Below the pieces are notes generated by a model. That model was not told where the DNA came from and searched no databases. It saw only the letters and a program-made list of their open reading frames with translations. A stretch of DNA of 18,759 bases from Bacillota bacterium. GTDB lineage: Bacteria > Bacillota > Clostridia > Acetivibrionales > Acetivibrionaceae. Position numbers and translations under genes: made by a program. Shown in pieces: positions 1-8,318 of the stretch (its first letter is position 1; each line of letters opens with the position of its first letter). The DNA lies in the NCBI GenBank assembly GCA_023421115.1, contig JAEZUI010000075.1, forward strand, positions 1-18,759, read 5' to 3'.

Positions 1-1487
1 TATGTAAAGCAAGCACTTTTATTCAACAACTCACTTTTCAAGGACATAATTGCCCATATAGTTGTTGCAGCTCTCCATGCAGCAAGGTTATAATTCCCTT
101 CTTCTATTGCCGCAAATACTCCTTCTACTCCACCTTTTACACCAAATACACCTAGTATCAGCCTTAACTCAGAAAATGTAGCTAATGCTCCAAATGCTGC
201 TCCGCTTATTGAGCCGTTTATTACACCTTCTATTATATTTCTGCCACCTATTTTTGCATCTATTCCTCCAAATACTGCTCCAGATACCGCACCTATTGCA
301 GCATTTCTCAAGGCTGAAAGTGATACACATCTAATGGTACCTATAACTCCATTAATATCGAAAGATACCAACATTTCCGGTATGGAGAAATATCCTGTTG
401 GATCTGTAAAGTTTACCGGGCTTGCATTTGCATAGAGATACTTATGAAGGCTTGTTGGGTCGTACAAACTTCCACTGTATGGATCCATAGTTATGAAATT
501 TCCCATTGCGGGGCTCATGTACCTTGCCCTCAGGTAGTAGAAGCCGCTGTTTGCATCGTATTGTTCTCCTGCAAACATGTAGCTATTTTCTGTTGTACCG
601 GTTCTGTTTAATATATTCCCGAAAGCGTCATAGACGTAAGTATCGGTTACATTACCCTCTTCATCGGTGAGCCTTCTTGTACTTCCAAGTCCATCGTACT
701 GGAAGTAGCTTGTTACACCACCTCTTGTCTGGCTTATCAGGTCATTTCCATAGGTGTAGTATACCAAGAGATTATCATTGATGTCACACTCTTCAATAAC
801 CTGTGCAAGGCCGTTACTGTCTACAAGGTATTTTGTAACTACGCCGTTAGTGGTTTTGCTGATTCTATTTCCTTCCCAATCGTACTCGTAGGTTTCAACA
901 TTTGTTGTACCCGACTCGGTTTGGGTTACAGATATCAAGCGTTTTTCACCATAATAAGCATAAGTTGTTGTTGAGTTTCCCTCAACTTTGTTTTTTATGT
1001 TGCCGTTGTCATCATAAATGTAGCTATTGCTTCCTTCACTTATAATCCTGTTGTTATCATCGGGGTCATAACCGGTAATTATTCCATTATCATTCTTTTC
1101 AAGCCTATTTCCAGCCTCATCGTATTTGTAGCTTATCACTCTGTTACCAAGTACAGGATCGGTTATTCTTTCTTCCTTAAGCCTGTAGCAATCGTCATAA
1201 TAATATTCCACTATACGCCCATTGCTTTCAGTAAACTTTTTACGCTCTCCGGCATAGCCTAAATCGTAGTGATAGGAGCATTCTACAGATTTACCGTCAC
1301 GTTTTATTCTGTTAACATCGGTAAGTCTGTTTTGATCGTCATAAATGTACTGGGTATTGTAACCGTCCTGATGCAGTATATATTCGAGATTTCCAACTGC
1401 ATCACACAAGTATTGGGTTGTCTTGTTATCGTTTGCAATAAACTTGCTCAGTCGGTTGTAAACATCGTATACATAGATAAGTCTGTA
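1..1487 (-). pseudogene. RHS repeat protein, 3' part (5'-truncated, runs off window)
   Basis: An uninterrupted reading frame of about 495 codons runs from 1487 to the window edge on the minus strand. It begins just after an in-frame TGA (1488-1490) with no plausible start or ribosome binding site. The translation is a run of YD repeats (YVYDVYNRL, YIYDDQNRL, YKYDEAGNRL, YDWEGNRI). These are followed by an RHS core of the usual form (DGLGSTRRLTDEEG, GEQYDANSGFYYLRARYMS, YLYANASPVNFTDPTGY), at about 410-720 in window coordinates. After the core comes a Gly/Ala-rich stretch (AAIGAVSGAVFGG, ISGAAFGAL) of the kind that precedes the toxic tip. RHS proteins are large secreted or surface polymorphic toxins whose tip varies; that tip lies outside the window. 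The STAND gene stop (1512) is only 25 bp from the truncation, so the 5' part was probably lost or displaced by that insertion, or this is a displaced core-plus-tip cassette. The family call is secure; calling it a pseudogene is inference. Confidence 0.85.
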
Positions 1488-1511
1488 TCAGTTCAACAAA
1501 ACAATTTGATA

Positions 1512-4500
1512 TTACCTTTCCATTAGTTTCTTACTTAACTTTCTTATTATCCCAATTTGCTTTTCAAACATCAAATCCCATATATCAAGACATTTTTCTG
1601 CTATACTTCTAATCTCAGGCAATGTCGATTCACATGTCTCGTCATATAATCCAATTACCAATTTAGAAATTTCATCTTCTATTACCCAAATACCTTCGTC
1701 TCTAGCACATCCATCTTTAATTAAATGATAACTCATTGATAGTATAATATCTTTGTACTCAACCACTGACTTTGATTCTTCTTCAAGATAATGCACAAAT
1801 GCATGCAATGTTCTGCGGCTTAAACCCGAACTCATTATTTCAATTAAAAAATCCCTATCTCTATCTAAATCAATAAGATTATCATAAAATAATCTTGAGA
1901 TGGGCATTTCTAAATCCAAAGTACTTGTCTTAAATTTACGTATAATATTTTTAGCCAATGAGTTAAATTCATCTTTATTAAAATAGATAATAGCCATATC
2001 AAGAACTGCTTCAGCTTGTATTTCACTCATTGTATCCACATTATTCATTATATCTGCAAATTCATTTTCCAGAATAAACATTTCCGATAGACAATAAGCC
2101 CCCATTTTTATTAGTTCTTTATCTTTGGAGTAATAACATTCCTCTATAATTTTTATTATTCGTTCATGATATATAGGATACAATAAAAAGAGCATGTTTT
2201 TTGTATCATTGAAACCTGCCAACCTGAGATCTTGTTCATATAGGTTTAAAATTTTTCCTGATGCCCATTCTCTTTCAATGTTATACGAAGGCCATAATGC
2301 TAATAGGCTTGCAAATTTTACTACTGGGTCTTCATCCAATGTCAATATTTCAATTGTATCTTTAAACTGTTCAAGCAGGGCATTGTCTTTCCATAATAGC
2401 TTAGCAATCGCTTGAACAGCATTCGCCCTTACACAGTTTTTTGTATTACTTTGTAGCATATCAAAACTATTCATTTCTTTATCATCACTATTCGTTTCAT
2501 TTGGTTTACTTATTTCCGAATTTTTACAGTTAATCGCAATATCCTTAAGAATATCCAATACATTCTGTGACCATTCCCCATTTTTCTTGTTTTCTATAAT
2601 TGAACAAATATAATCTGCTCTCTGTGATGTGTAATCACATGGATATGTTAAAATCATTGTTTCTAGTAACTCTATCTGTACATTATCTAAATCCTTACTA
2701 TATGCCACACCACTAAATAAGGAATCAATATACACTTCTAAAATTTCCTCTTTATTTGATAGAACGAGATTTATCATTCTTACTGGTTCTTCAGAAACAG
2801 CATTACTAAAATTTGTTGCAAATCCTTCAATAGAACTATCAATTAATCCACCTGATACATATTTCCATCTAGAATGACTTTTATTCTTAAGCTTTTTGTT
2901 AGTTAGAATCTCAAGCCACTTTTTATTATTAAGTTTTTTCCCAGCAATTGGTGATTTCACCGTTCCACCATATATATCTAAATATTTATATAAAGTTGTA
3001 CCTTCAGGAAATCTCCGATTTAAAACATGTAGTAAATCTTTTGCTTGATTGCTTACACGGTTATCGGGAAGAATTTCCAAAATCTCTTTCTGCAAATCAC
3101 CCCAAAAGCTCCAATATACTTTACAGTTATTTTTTTCCCTATTGTAATCAATTCTACTTCTATATGTATCTTTAGCCCGTGGGGATAGATACCTGAAAAC
3201 GGTTTTTTCTAATATAAAAAAACTCTTCTCGCTACAAGATTTAGAATGCTTTTCTATTATCTGTTTGGCAAGAAATAATTTATCATTATTACCACTTGTC
3301 TCATCAAATATGTTTCTATCAAAGTCACTGCATAAATACATAATTACTACATCACTATATTTCTCTGGTAATCTATATAATCCATCCAATATAATTTCAT
3401 TAAATAAAGCATTGCCTTTACCCATGAATTCTTTATAACGTTCCAAAAATGTTTCTGGTTTCAAAGCAATTATTGCCGCATTTGCTTTCTTAATTATTTG
3501 AATACAAGCCCTTTCAAGACCTCTTCTATGAGAATATCTACCAGACCAATCATCAAACGATAATCTCTTGGCGCTTTCTGTAGGAATGTATGGTAATAAT
3601 AAATCAACAACCTCCATTCCATTTTTAATTAGAATTTCAGACTCTTCAAATAAATATTCCTCTTCATATTTATAAATATTTTTCTCTTTACTTTTTATTT
3701 TATTTTCCAATAAAAACGCTAATATCCGTATTGTTCTCATTTCACAATTTTTAAGCATAGACTTAAAGTCAATATATACATCCTCTATTTGTGGATACCT
3801 TTTATAAAATCTCATTCGGAGTTCAAACAACTCATTCGTATCTTGATTTATATCATGATAAAAACATCTTGAGAATTTATTATCATCGTCTTTCGAGTGA
3901 AATAAATACTTTTCAATAAAAGCAATATCCTCTATTTCATAATATGGACTCATACTTATAATCAAATTGAAGACAATATCTTTTTTTTGCGAGTTGTTAA
4001 ACCATTTATCTAAAACCCCACATTGTCTAAGTAACCTAATATATTTAGGCCTTAAGAATATTACGTTATTTATAATATGATTTCCATATATTTCGTTTTC
4101 ACAGTTATTAATGATAAAATTTTGTATATTTTCATCTAAAATATCTATTTGATTTAATACCTCAAGGAAAACAAATTTAACAAAATATCTAATTTGCTTT
4201 GCCTCAAACATCTTTTGACCTGCATTAATAAACTCTTGGCTATCGAACTCAAATAAATTTTGCATAAACATTTGCACTTGATATCTTTTTGAAGGGGTTT
4301 GTTTTTCTTTGTTTCCGATAATTTCTGCAATATCTTCACCTTCATAATATCTCTTAAGCATCTTTTCTGCAAAAAAACAGTCTAATATTGATTGATGTGC
4401 AAAAGAAGCTTTATTATCTTGAATTATCAAGAAAGCATTTGAAGATAGGAATTTTAAGCATGATTTATTAACACTCAAACTCAATACATTTAATGGAATG

Positions 4501-6077
4501 TATATTCCACCTTTGTTTTCTAGAAAAGTTACTATTTTTTCTTTAGTAGAATTTAAATCAGCTTCACTCAGTCCAAGTTCAAAACATTTTTCTAATAACT
4601 GTTCCCACCATTTTGAAACCAGATTGTTTGCAGTAGAACATTCAGAATATTCTTTGTTTGGATCTAACTTTTGCCATATATATAAATTGCTTGGGATTCT
4701 TAGTATTTCTTTCAACTTACTTGTTAATTGTTCATATCGTTTCCCAACAATACCCTTTGCCATTTCATCATCCAATTCATTAACAAGAACCTTATTCCAC
4801 TTAATAGCATCATCTTTCATATCACTTTTCTTAAATAATGACTTGATATTATTATCATTTTCCAAGTCATAAGTTCGACAAACAAGAACGACAGAAATCT
4901 TATATTGTCTTTCAAAATTCAAACTCTCTACTTGATTTATAATCTGAGCACACACTAATAAAGCATCTCTGGAGTGTGATTGTGTCCAACGCAGTGCATC
5001 CAACTGATCTAGAATAATCACCGCTCTTTCATTTTTAGAAATACTATGAATACAATGAGCTATAGATGCAGGTAATCCTAAATCTTTGCCCCATTTATCG
5101 GCAGTCCCATTCGGGATGCGTTTATCTAATTTAATTGCTATATATGGTATAGTATTTTCTTGACAATAGTTGATAATGTTAACTGTACATCCACTTTTCC
5201 CTCTTCCAGCTTTTCCATGTATTATTAGAGAATCTCCTGAATTTATCACATCTCTAAATATAGAGAATTCCCCTCTATTAATCAACCCATTGCTTAACGG
5301 AATAAATGATGTTTTATATTCCTGATTCAATTCCTCTAACCTAGGCATGATGCGTTCATCAGTTCCGAGATTTTTAAACCTTATATTTTTTTCTTTTAAA
5401 AAAGTGTACAAAACGGACTGATTAATTATCTTTCCTAAAATATCTCCGTCTACTATCCACGCGATAAATGCCTCATAAATTTCTTGTTCATTACCTATTA
5501 ATAAATAACTAATTTTTGATAAAATTAGCTCTTTTAATTCTGTGTCAGGAAATTGATGATATGCTATTCTATTTAAATAAGAAATACACTTTATTAAATC
5601 TAAATCTTTTTCTGGATTTATCTCCATCACTTTACAAAAATTATTAAAGAAATCAACAAATTCTTTGCTAGCATTAAGAATTTGGTTATTATAAAAATCT
5701 TTAGGATTGTTACTGGTATTCTTGGCTCTTTCAATTAAATCCTCAAGAAAAGTAAAAACTAAAGGAGATACTAGAGCAACTTTATTCGAAATACCTCTAT
5801 CCAATTGATACTTCCATTTCGTGAAAATGCCCTTGGCATTTGCAGTTCCATAATCCCAATATTCTTTACTTCCATTTCTTCCTTTACATTGTTGGCCTTC
5901 TCTGCTGTCATCTTTTTGTCCAATCCAGATATCAACTCCCCGTTCATCATCACCAAGAGGTTCCAAAACAACATAATCTAATTTCTCATCTAAGACTTTC
6001 AGCATTTGGTATATAACCCATCTGATTTCAAATCTATTTCCACCTTTATCTGCTCTGCCTGCTAACTCATAAGGCAT
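1512..6077 (-). CDS. Avs-like STAND NTPase with N-terminal PD-(D/E)XK nuclease domain (predicted anti-phage)
   Basis: This is a 1,521-residue protein. Residues 1-110 look like a Cap4/Mrr-type PD-(D/E)XK nuclease: a helix with FEIRW (16-20), GVDIW with candidate catalytic D49, then Q63-C64-K65 as the QxK half-site. Residues about 240-470 form a P-loop STAND ATPase: Walker A GKAGRGKS (288-295), Walker B VIILDQLD (353-360), a sensor-like Arg after a hydrophobic strand (VVLVCR, R401), and a conserved IPSNL Pro (about 461). The remaining 1,000 or so residues are helical. One clear HEAT-like pair lies near 1212-1265 (VRANAVQAIAKLL ... DEDPVVKFASLLAL), the layout expected of a target-sensing superhelix. 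In Avs systems such proteins detect a phage protein, oligomerise and degrade DNA; that role here is inferred. The start is well supported: GGGAGG lies 7 nt before ATG at 6077. A TATAAT box lies about 95 bp upstream without a convincing -35. The gene is single, more A/T-rich than the flanking RHS sequence, and lies between RHS fragments, which suggests horizontal acquisition. The exact Avs subtype is not determined. Confidence 0.85.
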   Translation of the reverse strand: MPYELAGRADKGGNRFEIRWVIYQMLKVLDEKLDYVVLEPLGDDERGVDIWIGQKDDSREGQQCKGRNGSKEYWDYGTANAKGIFTKWKYQLDRGISNKVALVSPLVFTFLEDLIERAKNTSNNPKDFYNNQILNASKEFVDFFNNFCKVMEINPEKDLDLIKCISYLNRIAYHQFPDTELKELILSKISYLLIGNEQEIYEAFIAWIVDGDILGKIINQSVLYTFLKEKNIRFKNLGTDERIMPRLEELNQEYKTSFIPLSNGLINRGEFSIFRDVINSGDSLIIHGKAGRGKSGCTVNIINYCQENTIPYIAIKLDKRIPNGTADKWGKDLGLPASIAHCIHSISKNERAVIILDQLDALRWTQSHSRDALLVCAQIINQVESLNFERQYKISVVLVCRTYDLENDNNIKSLFKKSDMKDDAIKWNKVLVNELDDEMAKGIVGKRYEQLTSKLKEILRIPSNLYIWQKLDPNKEYSECSTANNLVSKWWEQLLEKCFELGLSEADLNSTKEKIVTFLENKGGIYIPLNVLSLSVNKSCLKFLSSNAFLIIQDNKASFAHQSILDCFFAEKMLKRYYEGEDIAEIIGNKEKQTPSKRYQVQMFMQNLFEFDSQEFINAGQKMFEAKQIRYFVKFVFLEVLNQIDILDENIQNFIINNCENEIYGNHIINNVIFLRPKYIRLLRQCGVLDKWFNNSQKKDIVFNLIISMSPYYEIEDIAFIEKYLFHSKDDDNKFSRCFYHDINQDTNELFELRMRFYKRYPQIEDVYIDFKSMLKNCEMRTIRILAFLLENKIKSKEKNIYKYEEEYLFEESEILIKNGMEVVDLLLPYIPTESAKRLSFDDWSGRYSHRRGLERACIQIIKKANAAIIALKPETFLERYKEFMGKGNALFNEIILDGLYRLPEKYSDVVIMYLCSDFDRNIFDETSGNNDKLFLAKQIIEKHSKSCSEKSFFILEKTVFRYLSPRAKDTYRSRIDYNREKNNCKVYWSFWGDLQKEILEILPDNRVSNQAKDLLHVLNRRFPEGTTLYKYLDIYGGTVKSPIAGKKLNNKKWLEILTNKKLKNKSHSRWKYVSGGLIDSSIEGFATNFSNAVSEEPVRMINLVLSNKEEILEVYIDSLFSGVAYSKDLDNVQIELLETMILTYPCDYTSQRADYICSIIENKKNGEWSQNVLDILKDIAINCKNSEISKPNETNSDDKEMNSFDMLQSNTKNCVRANAVQAIAKLLWKDNALLEQFKDTIEILTLDEDPVVKFASLLALWPSYNIEREWASGKILNLYEQDLRLAGFNDTKNMLFLLYPIYHERIIKIIEECYYSKDKELIKMGAYCLSEMFILENEFADIMNNVDTMSEIQAEAVLDMAIIYFNKDEFNSLAKNIIRKFKTSTLDLEMPISRLFYDNLIDLDRDRDFLIEIMSSGLSRRTLHAFVHYLEEESKSVVEYKDIILSMSYHLIKDGCARDEGIWVIEDEISKLVIGLYDETCESTLPEIRSIAEKCLDIWDLMFEKQIGIIRKLSKKLMER

Positions 6078-6439
6078 ACCAAAAACCTCCCGATTTTTTC
6101 CTTATGTACAAAGATACCAATTTAAATTCTAGTTGAGTAAAGACTATAATCCTTGCTATATAATCACTATAACATTATAAGCGAACCTGCTTTAGTATAA
6201 ATTTGTAATCATTTCACATTCGAGATGCATATAGTGGTACCACTTTCGTTCCAAAACTTGCAATCTTGTTCTATATATAGTTAATAGAGAACTTAGCACT
6301 ATTGATTAGCAATTTCAAGTAAAACTACTTTGAGAAATACTAATAACTATTTTATATAAAAACTCTAGTTTAGTCTACCAATTTTTGCATTTATAAAGCC
6401 CTTTGATCTATGCTTAATAAATTGCACATTGCTTAGGTA

Positions 6440-6494
6440 ATGTACCTTGCCCTCAGATACTAACATCAGATGTTTGCATCATATTGTTCCCATG
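6440..6494 (-). pseudogene. Decayed scrap of RHS core sequence
   Basis: On the plus strand, ATGTACCTTGCCCTCAG at 6440 is identical to the stretch near 518-535 inside the RHS core at the left of the window. A degenerate continuation follows that also matches (TGTTTGCATC, ATTGTTC), with small differences and an indel. It has no usable reading frame. It shows that a second copy of the RHS core once ended here, upstream (on the minus strand) of the STAND gene, and has almost completely eroded. The rest of 6078-6684 is A/T-rich with no gene I can support. Confidence 0.6.
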
Positions 6495-6630
6495 TATACT
6501 TATGGCATCCTCAAAAAGATTAACAATATTTATTTTAACTAAAATTTATTTTGGGTAATAGATAAACCTAGATTGCTCTAAAAAGATTATTTGTTATTTC
6601 TTCAATTGAAGAAGTGTCACCAATTTGCAA

Positions 6631-6673
6631 GTACAAAAGAAAAAAGGCCACATCAGCACACTGTGTGACCTTT
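6631..6673 (-). terminator. Rho-independent terminator after the orphan immunity-like gene
   Basis: Read on the minus strand, AAAGGTCACA pairs with TGTGGCCTTT around an 11-nt loop (10-bp stem with one G-U pair), followed directly by TTTTTTCTTTT. It begins 12 nt past the stop of the 6685 gene and is a textbook intrinsic terminator, so that gene is a transcription unit end. Confidence 0.85.
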
Positions 6674-6684
6674 ATACCATATTA

Positions 6685-7284
6685 CTAACCTAGCAAGTAC
6701 AGGATTATTTTGCCCTTCTCACGGTTTGGAAGTACAACATAAACATAATCGCTGCCATAGTCCTTTAGCTGATCTCTATTACCATCTTTAATCTCATATT
6801 CCTTATATACCTTCAAGCCATATTGTTCCAAATAGTGGCTTTCCAACTGCTCTTTCCTAGTAAAGAATCTTGTCCATTCAAATTCTGAAGAAAGTTCCCT
6901 CCTATCAACGACAAAACCAACTGTTTCAAAACTTTGCATCGTCACTGAAATTAACAAATCAAGGATATCTTCAAATTGGCTTTCACTTAATCCATCTAAG
7001 TAAATATCGCATACACAAAGTTGCCCTTCATAAGCTAATTTTATAGAAATATCATCCATTTGAGGCCACCAAAATTGAATAAGATAGTTACTTAGATCTG
7101 TAGATTTTTTATATAATTCTTCCTTTTCTACTTGAAGCATTTCACCGTCTGAAGACCATACCTGAACTTTATTTGATTTAGGCAATTCAAGTTTTATTTC
7201 TTTGGTGTTTAAAAGTACTTCTATTATTTGAAGCAGTTCTATACTTGGTAGTATAGAAAACAAGTTTGCAATACCTCTTGGCAT
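6685..7284 (-). CDS. Hypothetical protein, probable orphan immunity protein of an RHS toxin cassette
   Basis: This is a soluble, acidic protein of about 199 residues with no signal peptide or membrane segment. I do not recognise a named family. Visible features are an amphipathic N-terminus (LFSILPSIELLQIIEVLL), a central aromatic patch (YLIQFWWPQMDD) and a regular alternation of predicted strands and helices, as in many immunity proteins. Two starts are possible. ATG at 7296 has no ribosome binding site, whereas ATG at 7284 has GGGGGA 4-5 nt upstream; I prefer 7284. It lies downstream of a toxin/immunity pair and upstream of an RHS core scrap on the same strand, which is the usual position of orphan immunity genes left behind when RHS tips are replaced. 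An intrinsic terminator follows directly. The immunity role is inferred from context only. Confidence 0.6.
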   Translation of the reverse strand: MPRGIANLFSILPSIELLQIIEVLLNTKEIKLELPKSNKVQVWSSDGEMLQVEKEELYKKSTDLSNYLIQFWWPQMDDISIKLAYEGQLCVCDIYLDGLSESQFEDILDLLISVTMQSFETVGFVVDRRELSSEFEWTRFFTRKEQLESHYLEQYGLKVYKEYEIKDGNRDQLKDYGSDYVYVVLPNREKGKIILYLLG

Positions 7285-7476
7285 AATATCCCCCATTTAA
7301 TCGAAAATCACAACATTATCTGCACCCAACTTCTTTATAACAAAGTTAATTATTTTAGCTCTTGTGCAGTTCAATAGAAAACAATAGGCCAATAGATTTT
7401 CACCCATCGACTTAAAATTAATACTGATTATAAATTCATTATTTTATGGTTGAAAGTACCAAATGTCCAATTCAAT

Positions 7477-7743
7477 TCAAACCAAAACAAAATATTTTAA
7501 TAATTTATCAACCATTTCTATTGAAACATTTAAACTTTCCAACCAGTCTTTTGATTCATATAGCTGTTTTAAAATATCTTCTCTTTGACTTTCACAAATA
7601 GAATTTATATCTGTTTCATTATCAATATATTGTTTAATATTGCTAAAACAATTGACTTCTTTATTATCAACATAACATCCATCGAATATTTCAATTAATT
7701 CACCTAGTTTATAGTATTCATCATCATTAATCTTAATTACCAT
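7477..7743 (-). CDS. Small acidic protein, probable cognate immunity protein
   Basis: This is an 88-residue soluble acidic protein beginning MVIKINDDEYYKLGEL and ending in a helical segment (IEMVDKLLKYFVLV). I do not recognise a family. The open frame extends 4 codons further to a TTG at 7755 that overlaps the upstream toxin-fragment stop (7752). ATG at 7743 with GAGGTG just upstream is the more likely start. Tight coupling to the 3' end of an RHS toxin-like fragment is the standard toxin-immunity arrangement, so an immunity role is the best guess. The sequence by itself shows nothing more. The gap to the next gene (7297-7476) holds nothing I can support. Confidence 0.6.
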   Translation of the reverse strand: MVIKINDDEYYKLGELIEIFDGCYVDNKEVNCFSNIKQYIDNETDINSICESQREDILKQLYESKDWLESLNVSIEMVDKLLKYFVLV

Positions 7744-7751
7744 TTCACACC

Positions 7752-8117
7752 TCAATCCAATTTGAAAATTCTGTTTATTATATTACCTGGGTTAGCAGAT
7801 GTCGAGTGTTCTGCACGCTGTCCTATAATTTGTAATTCTGTGAATCCTTGTTCTTTTGCTAACATTTTAGTTGAGTTTATCCAGGCTTTCATCTCTGATA
7901 CACCAACTTGATTGGGAACATCTCCTTTATTGGAATATATAGATACATCTTTTAGAATAACTCTATTCCCATTAACTTCTACTTCAGCTAACGCACCAAC
8001 CTTAATTCCATCTTTTTCAATATAGTTTTCAAATAATTCTCCATTCTTTAAAGAAGGTCCACATTCGGCATTCCCTAATAGCAATCGTAAAGAGGGAATT
8101 TTTGTAGCACTTGGTTT
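7752..8117 (-). pseudogene. RHS/polymorphic toxin C-terminal domain, N-terminally truncated
   Basis: The frame is open from an in-frame stop at 8118-8120 to the TGA at 7752. It could begin at TTG 8084 (110 residues), but there is no ribosome binding site, so it is best read as the 3' end of a toxin gene cut by the IS110 insertion. The translation has an alternating strand/helix plan: IEKDGIKVGALAEVEVNGNR, VILKDVSIYSNKGDVPNQVG, then an amphipathic helix, LQIIGQR and a terminal ANPGNIINRIFKLD. The terminal G-R...SANPG pattern is, from memory, common at the tips of RHS-type toxins; I cannot assign an activity. A small probable immunity gene follows at once. The assignment as a toxin tip is moderately sure and its activity is unknown. 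Confidence 0.6.
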
Positions 8118-8125
8118 TCAAGTGC
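8107..8125. repeat. Short hairpin near IS110 remnant end
   Basis: GCACTTG and CAAGTGC form a perfect 7-bp stem with a 5-nt loop. It lies between the stop of the IS110 remnant (8138-8140, minus strand) and the start of the toxin-like frame (8117). It may mark the end of the IS110 element; the precise boundary is not resolved. Confidence 0.4.
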
Positions 8126-8137
8126 CATTTGTAGAAA

Positions 8138-8318
8138 TTATATCATTTTCTTTTTGGAGTTATCAAGCTCTTCAATCAGTTGAAGTTCCGGATTTCTGTA
8201 TTCTGTCTTGTAGGTCATCATACCCCATATGATATTTACAAGCCTTCTTTGCAGACAGTTCAAGGCTTGACGTTTTGTCTTTCCCTCGGAAACCTTTTTT
8301 TGAAAGTAGTTGTGAAAG
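8138..8318 (-). pseudogene. IS110-family transposase, C-terminal piece (separated by an IS4 insertion)
   Basis: On the minus strand the frame reads KRQALNCLQRRLVNIIWGMM then TYKTEYRNPELQ to a TAA at 8138-8140. This is the characteristic C-terminus of IS110 recombinases (compare QALVCVSRRAVRIIYGMMRT in the intact IS110 copy of this window). It joins in frame to the piece at 9777-10187 if the IS4 element and one copy of its 10-bp target duplication are removed (RNIYFHN + YFQKKVSEGKTKRQ). It is non-functional as it stands. Confidence 0.85.
8309..8318. repeat. Target-site duplication of the IS4 element, left copy
   Basis: GTTGTGAAAG lies immediately left of the terminal repeat. It is identical to 9777-9786 on the other side, and its 10-bp length is usual for the IS4 family. 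Confidence 0.92.

Noticed and set aside
1269..1526. 85-codon open frame on the plus strand
   Set aside because: It lies opposite the well-supported RHS YD-repeat frame and is hydrophobic, low-complexity shadow translation with no ribosome binding site.
4498..4872. 124-codon open frame on the plus strand
   Set aside because: It lies wholly inside the STAND gene on the opposite strand, with no recognisable motif or ribosome binding site.
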